NCBI GenBank assembly: GCA_035762175.1
Contig: DASTPP010000043.1
Span: forward strand, 1-52,955
Origin: DASTPP01 sp035762175
GTDB lineage: Bacteria > Myxococcota_A > Polyangia > Polyangiales > Polyangiaceae
Reading direction: 5' to 3'
DNA length: 52,955 nt
A program made the position numbers and the translations under genes. Positions 50,322 to 52,955 of the stretch are shown here, piece by piece (the stretch's first letter is position 1; each line of letters opens with the position of its first letter). Below the pieces are notes generated by a model that saw nothing but the letters and a program-made list of their open reading frames with translations, searched no databases and had not been told where the DNA came from.

Positions 50322-52955
50322 GTGAAGACGCGCGCGCTGCTGCTCGGGGTCTTCGGCCTGCTGCTCGCGCTCGTGGCGGGGCGCGCGCTCGTCGCGGTCG
50401 CGTCCTTCCGCGAGGCGCTCGGCGACTACGACGCGCTCGTGCGGCAGCACGCCCGGGCCGACGAGGCCCTCGGGCAGGTGGCCGCCCTGGCGATCGACCT
50501 CGAGACCGGCGTGCGCGGCTTCTCGCTCACGCACGACCCGCGCTTCCTCGAGCCCTACGAGCGGGCGTCGACCGGGCTCGGCGCGGCGCTCGATCGGCTC
50601 GGGCAGGCGGCGGCGGCGGGCGAGGAGGCGGCGGCGGCCGCGCGCGTGCGCGACGGGCTCGGGCGCTGGGAGGCCGAGGTGGCGCGGCCCCTGCTCGCCG
50701 CGGGCGAGGCCGGGGCGGGCGAGCGGGGGCGGGCGCTGCACGCGGCGGGCAAGCGGCACATGGACGCGGTGCGGGCCGACCTCGACCGCCTGCGCGCGTC
50801 GCTCGCGCGGGCGCGCGACGGCGAGGCCGCCTCGGTGCGCGCCTTCGAGCGGCGCTTCGCCGCCGAGGCGACGTGGACGGCCGCGGTCACGGCCCTGCTG
50901 ATGGCCCTCGCCTGGCGCTTCGCGCTTCGCTACGTCGAGGCGCCGCTCGCGCGCCTGGCGCGCTACGCCGAGGGGCACGAGGGGCCCGAGGCGCTCGCCG
51001 CGGTGCGCGGCGTCAAGGAGGTGCGGGTGCTCGCGGCGTCGCTCGGCCAGATGGCCCGGCGCACGCGCGAAGAGCTCGAGCGCGAGCAGCGCTTCGCCGA
51101 GCTGGTGACGGCGCTCTCGGCCGGCGGCAGCGTGGCGACCGTGGCCTCGGTGGCGCTGCGCTGGGTCGTCCACGAGCGGGCGGCGGCCGCCGGGGTGCTC
51201 TGGGTCGCGCGCGCGCCCGGGGGGCCGCTCGACCCGGTCGCGGCCTTCGGGCTCGACGCGGCCGCGCTCGCCCCGGGCGGCAGCGCGCTGGCGAACGAGG
51301 CCCGCGCGGCGGGCGAGGCGAGGCGGCTCGCCGACGCGGGCCCCGGGGCCTACCACGTCGTGCGCAGCGCCCTCGCCGACCTGGCGCCGCGCGCGCTGCT
51401 CGCCGCGCCCGTGCGGGCCGGCGCGGCGGTGGTCGGGGTGGTCGAGCTCGCCGGCCCGCTCGCCGCCGGCGACGAGGCCGCCTTCGAGCGCAGCCTGCTG
51501 CGCGTCGGCGTCGCCCTGCAGAACGCCGTCGCCCAGGAGCGCGCCGACACCCTGCGCCTCGAGCTCGCCGCCGCCGGCGAAGAGCAGCGCCTGCAGAACG
51601 AAGAGCTGCGCCTGCAGCAAGACGAAATGCGCCGGCAGCAAGAAGAGCTGCGCGCGCAGGGCGACGAGCTCGCCGCCCAGAAGGCCGAGCTCGCCGAGCG
51701 CAACGAGGCGCTGCAGCGCGCCTCGCGCGCCAAGAGCGACTTCCTCTCGACCATGTCGCACGAGCTGCGGACGCCCCTCAACGCCGTGCTCGGCTTCGCC
51801 GACGTGCTGCTCGACGGGGCGTACGGCGCGCTCGACGGGCCCCAGCGCGCGGCCGTCGCCGACATCCGCGACGCGGGCCGGCAGCTGCTCTCGCTGGTCA
51901 ACGACATTCTCGACCTCGCCAAGATCGAGGCCGGCCGCCTCGACGTGTCGATCGGGCGGGTCGAGGCGGCCGACGCGCTCGCCGACGCCTTCGGGCTGCT
52001 CGAGGCGTCGGCCCGGCGCAAGGGCCTGCGCTTCGAAAAAGAGGCCCCCGCGGCCCCGCTCGCCTGCGCCGCCGACCGCGACCGGCTGCGCCAGGTGCTC
52101 GTCAACCTCGCCTCGAACGCCATCAAGTTCACGCCCCCCGGCGGCTCGGTCGTGCTGCGGGCCTCGGCCGCGCCGGGCCGCGTGCGCTTCGAGGCGTCCG
52201 ACACCGGCGTCGGCATCTCGCCCGAAGACCAGGCCCGCCTCTTCCAGCCCTTCGTCCAGGCCGAGAGCGGGCGCGCCCAGCGCGACGTCGGCACCGGCCT
52301 CGGCCTGTCCATCTGCAAGCGCCTCGTCGAGATGATGGGCGGCGAGATCGGCCTCACGAGCGAGCCGGGCCGGGGCTCGACCTTCGCCTTCACCCTGCCG
52401 CTCGCCGACGCCGCCGCCGCCCCCCCGGCGCCCGAGGCCGCCCGGCCCCGCGCGACGCCCCGCCACCCCCCGGCCCCCTTCCGGCCGGCCGCGACCGCCG
52501 CGGGGCCGCGGCGCAAGGCCCTCGTCGTCGACGACGATCCGATGCACGCGCGCGTCGCCGAGAGCGTGCTCTCGCGCGGCGGCTACGAGGTCGCCCGCGA
52601 GCCCTCGGCCGAGGCCGCCCTCGCTCGGCTCGAGCGCGAGCGGCCCGACCTGCTCATCGTCGACCTCGGGCTGCCCGGCATGCCGGGCTCGGCGCTGCTC
52701 GAGCGGGTGCGCGCCCGGCGCGCCCTCCGGCGCCTGCCGGTCGTCGTGCTCACCTCGCGCGACCTCGGCGAGGGCGAGTCGCGCGACCTCGCCCGCCTCG
52801 CCGACCTCGTGGCGCAGAAGGGCGTCATGACCGAAGAGGGCTTCCTGAGCAGCCTCGAGGGCCTCTTCGCCCGCCCCCGCGGCGCCTCGGTGCTCGTCGT
52901 CGACGACAACGAGGCCAACCGCCGCGTCGTGCGCGCCCTCATCGCCTCGGCCGGC
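50322..52955 (+). CDS. Hybrid sensor histidine kinase (CHASE3, GAF-like, HisKA, two receivers), cut by the window end
   Basis: Open from GTG 50322 to the last base, 878 codons. One membrane helix (LLLGVFGLLLALVAG) is followed by a CHASE3 domain (IDLETGVRGFSLTHDPRFLEPY), a second helix near 190, HAMP-like and GAF-like regions, and a coiled coil (EEQRLQNEELRLQQDEMRRQ). Then come HisKA (FLSTMSHELRTPLNAVLGFADVLL), HATPase (QVLVNLASNAIKFTPPGG, DTGVGISPEDQARLF, GTGLGLSICKRLVEMMGG), one receiver (KALVVDDDPMH ... LLIVDLGLPGMPGS) and the start of a second (SVLVVDDNEANRRVVRAL). It should pair with the upstream regulator-kinase. Confidence 0.93.
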   Translation, partial: MKTRALLLGVFGLLLALVAGRALVAVASFREALGDYDALVRQHARADEALGQVAALAIDLETGVRGFSLTHDPRFLEPYERASTGLGAALDRLGQAAAAGEEAAAAARVRDGLGRWEAEVARPLLAAGEAGAGERGRALHAAGKRHMDAVRADLDRLRASLARARDGEAASVRAFERRFAAEATWTAAVTALLMALAWRFALRYVEAPLARLARYAEGHEGPEALAAVRGVKEVRVLAASLGQMARRTREELEREQRFAELVTALSAGGSVATVASVALRWVVHERAAAAGVLWVARAPGGPLDPVAAFGLDAAALAPGGSALANEARAAGEARRLADAGPGAYHVVRSALADLAPRALLAAPVRAGAAVVGVVELAGPLAAGDEAAFERSLLRVGVALQNAVAQERADTLRLELAAAGEEQRLQNEELRLQQDEMRRQQEELRAQGDELAAQKAELAERNEALQRASRAKSDFLSTMSHELRTPLNAVLGFADVLLDGAYGALDGPQRAAVADIRDAGRQLLSLVNDILDLAKIEAGRLDVSIGRVEAADALADAFGLLEASARRKGLRFEKEAPAAPLACAADRDRLRQVLVNLASNAIKFTPPGGSVVLRASAAPGRVRFEASDTGVGISPEDQARLFQPFVQAESGRAQRDVGTGLGLSICKRLVEMMGGEIGLTSEPGRGSTFAFTLPLADAAAAPPAPEAARPRATPRHPPAPFRPAATAAGPRRKALVVDDDPMHARVAESVLSRGGYEVAREPSAEAALARLERERPDLLIVDLGLPGMPGSALLERVRARRALRRLPVVVLTSRDLGEGESRDLARLADLVAQKGVMTEEGFLSSLEGLFARPRGASVLVVDDNEANRRVVRALIASAG

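Overview
The window is GC-rich (well over 70 percent G+C by eye) and looks like a chromosome segment of a myxobacterium-like member of the Myxococcota, probably a Polyangiales relative. Evidence: a protease with a MYXO-CTERM-like tail, Gly-rich lipoproteins, a Ser/Thr kinase with a PEGA-like domain beside a TPR/PEGA protein, and large hybrid histidine kinases. The lineage is inferred from gene style, not from a marker search.

Positions 1-21837 hold the fusA end and the S10/spc/alpha ribosomal superoperon: rpsJ, rplD, rplW, rplB, rpsS; then a block of unrelated genes (two TerB-like proteins, two Kef-type antiporters, an MscS-like protein); then rplV to rplQ, including secY, adk, an infA-like gene, rpmJ and rpoA. 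tuf and rplC are missing from their usual places, and map is missing between adk and infA. A 42-bp phased repeat array lies between the convergent TerB and Kef genes.

Positions 22795-43625 hold a PEGA Ser/Thr kinase, a TPR/PEGA protein and what I read as an unusual RiPP (ribosomally made, modified peptide) locus. It has a HlyD adaptor, a C39-peptidase ABC exporter, a second ABC protein with a degenerate C39-like domain, two homologous 63-residue precursors, a DMATS-fold (tryptophan) prenyltransferase, a full-length LanB dehydratase and an aldo/keto-reductase-like protein. The precursors have no Cys and share a GSSVTWN core, and no LanC is present. The likely product is a dehydrated, Trp-prenylated, exported peptide rather than a lanthipeptide. 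A ligand-binding lipoprotein, a trypsin-like protease and a Gly-rich lipoprotein lie inside the locus.

Positions 43626-52955 hold two tRNA genes (one with an odd anticodon loop), a small lipoprotein, two unrecognised proteins, a saccharopine-dehydrogenase-like reductase, and a two-component pair cut by the window end.

The most surprising observation cuts across regions. By my manual scan, in-frame TTA occurs only six times in all supported genes, each time at the expected end of the protein: rpsJ, rplW, secY, hlyD, precursor 2 and a lipoprotein. If TTA is read as Leu, rplW runs 447 bases further through rplB, secY fuses to adk, hlyD runs into the next gene, and precursor 2 gains about 60 Arg-rich residues. 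If TTA ends translation, every gene has its normal length and precursor 2 matches precursor 1 exactly (63 residues). This suggests UUA acts as a stop codon here. A hungry-codon +1 frameshift or repeated single-T insertion errors are the main alternatives.
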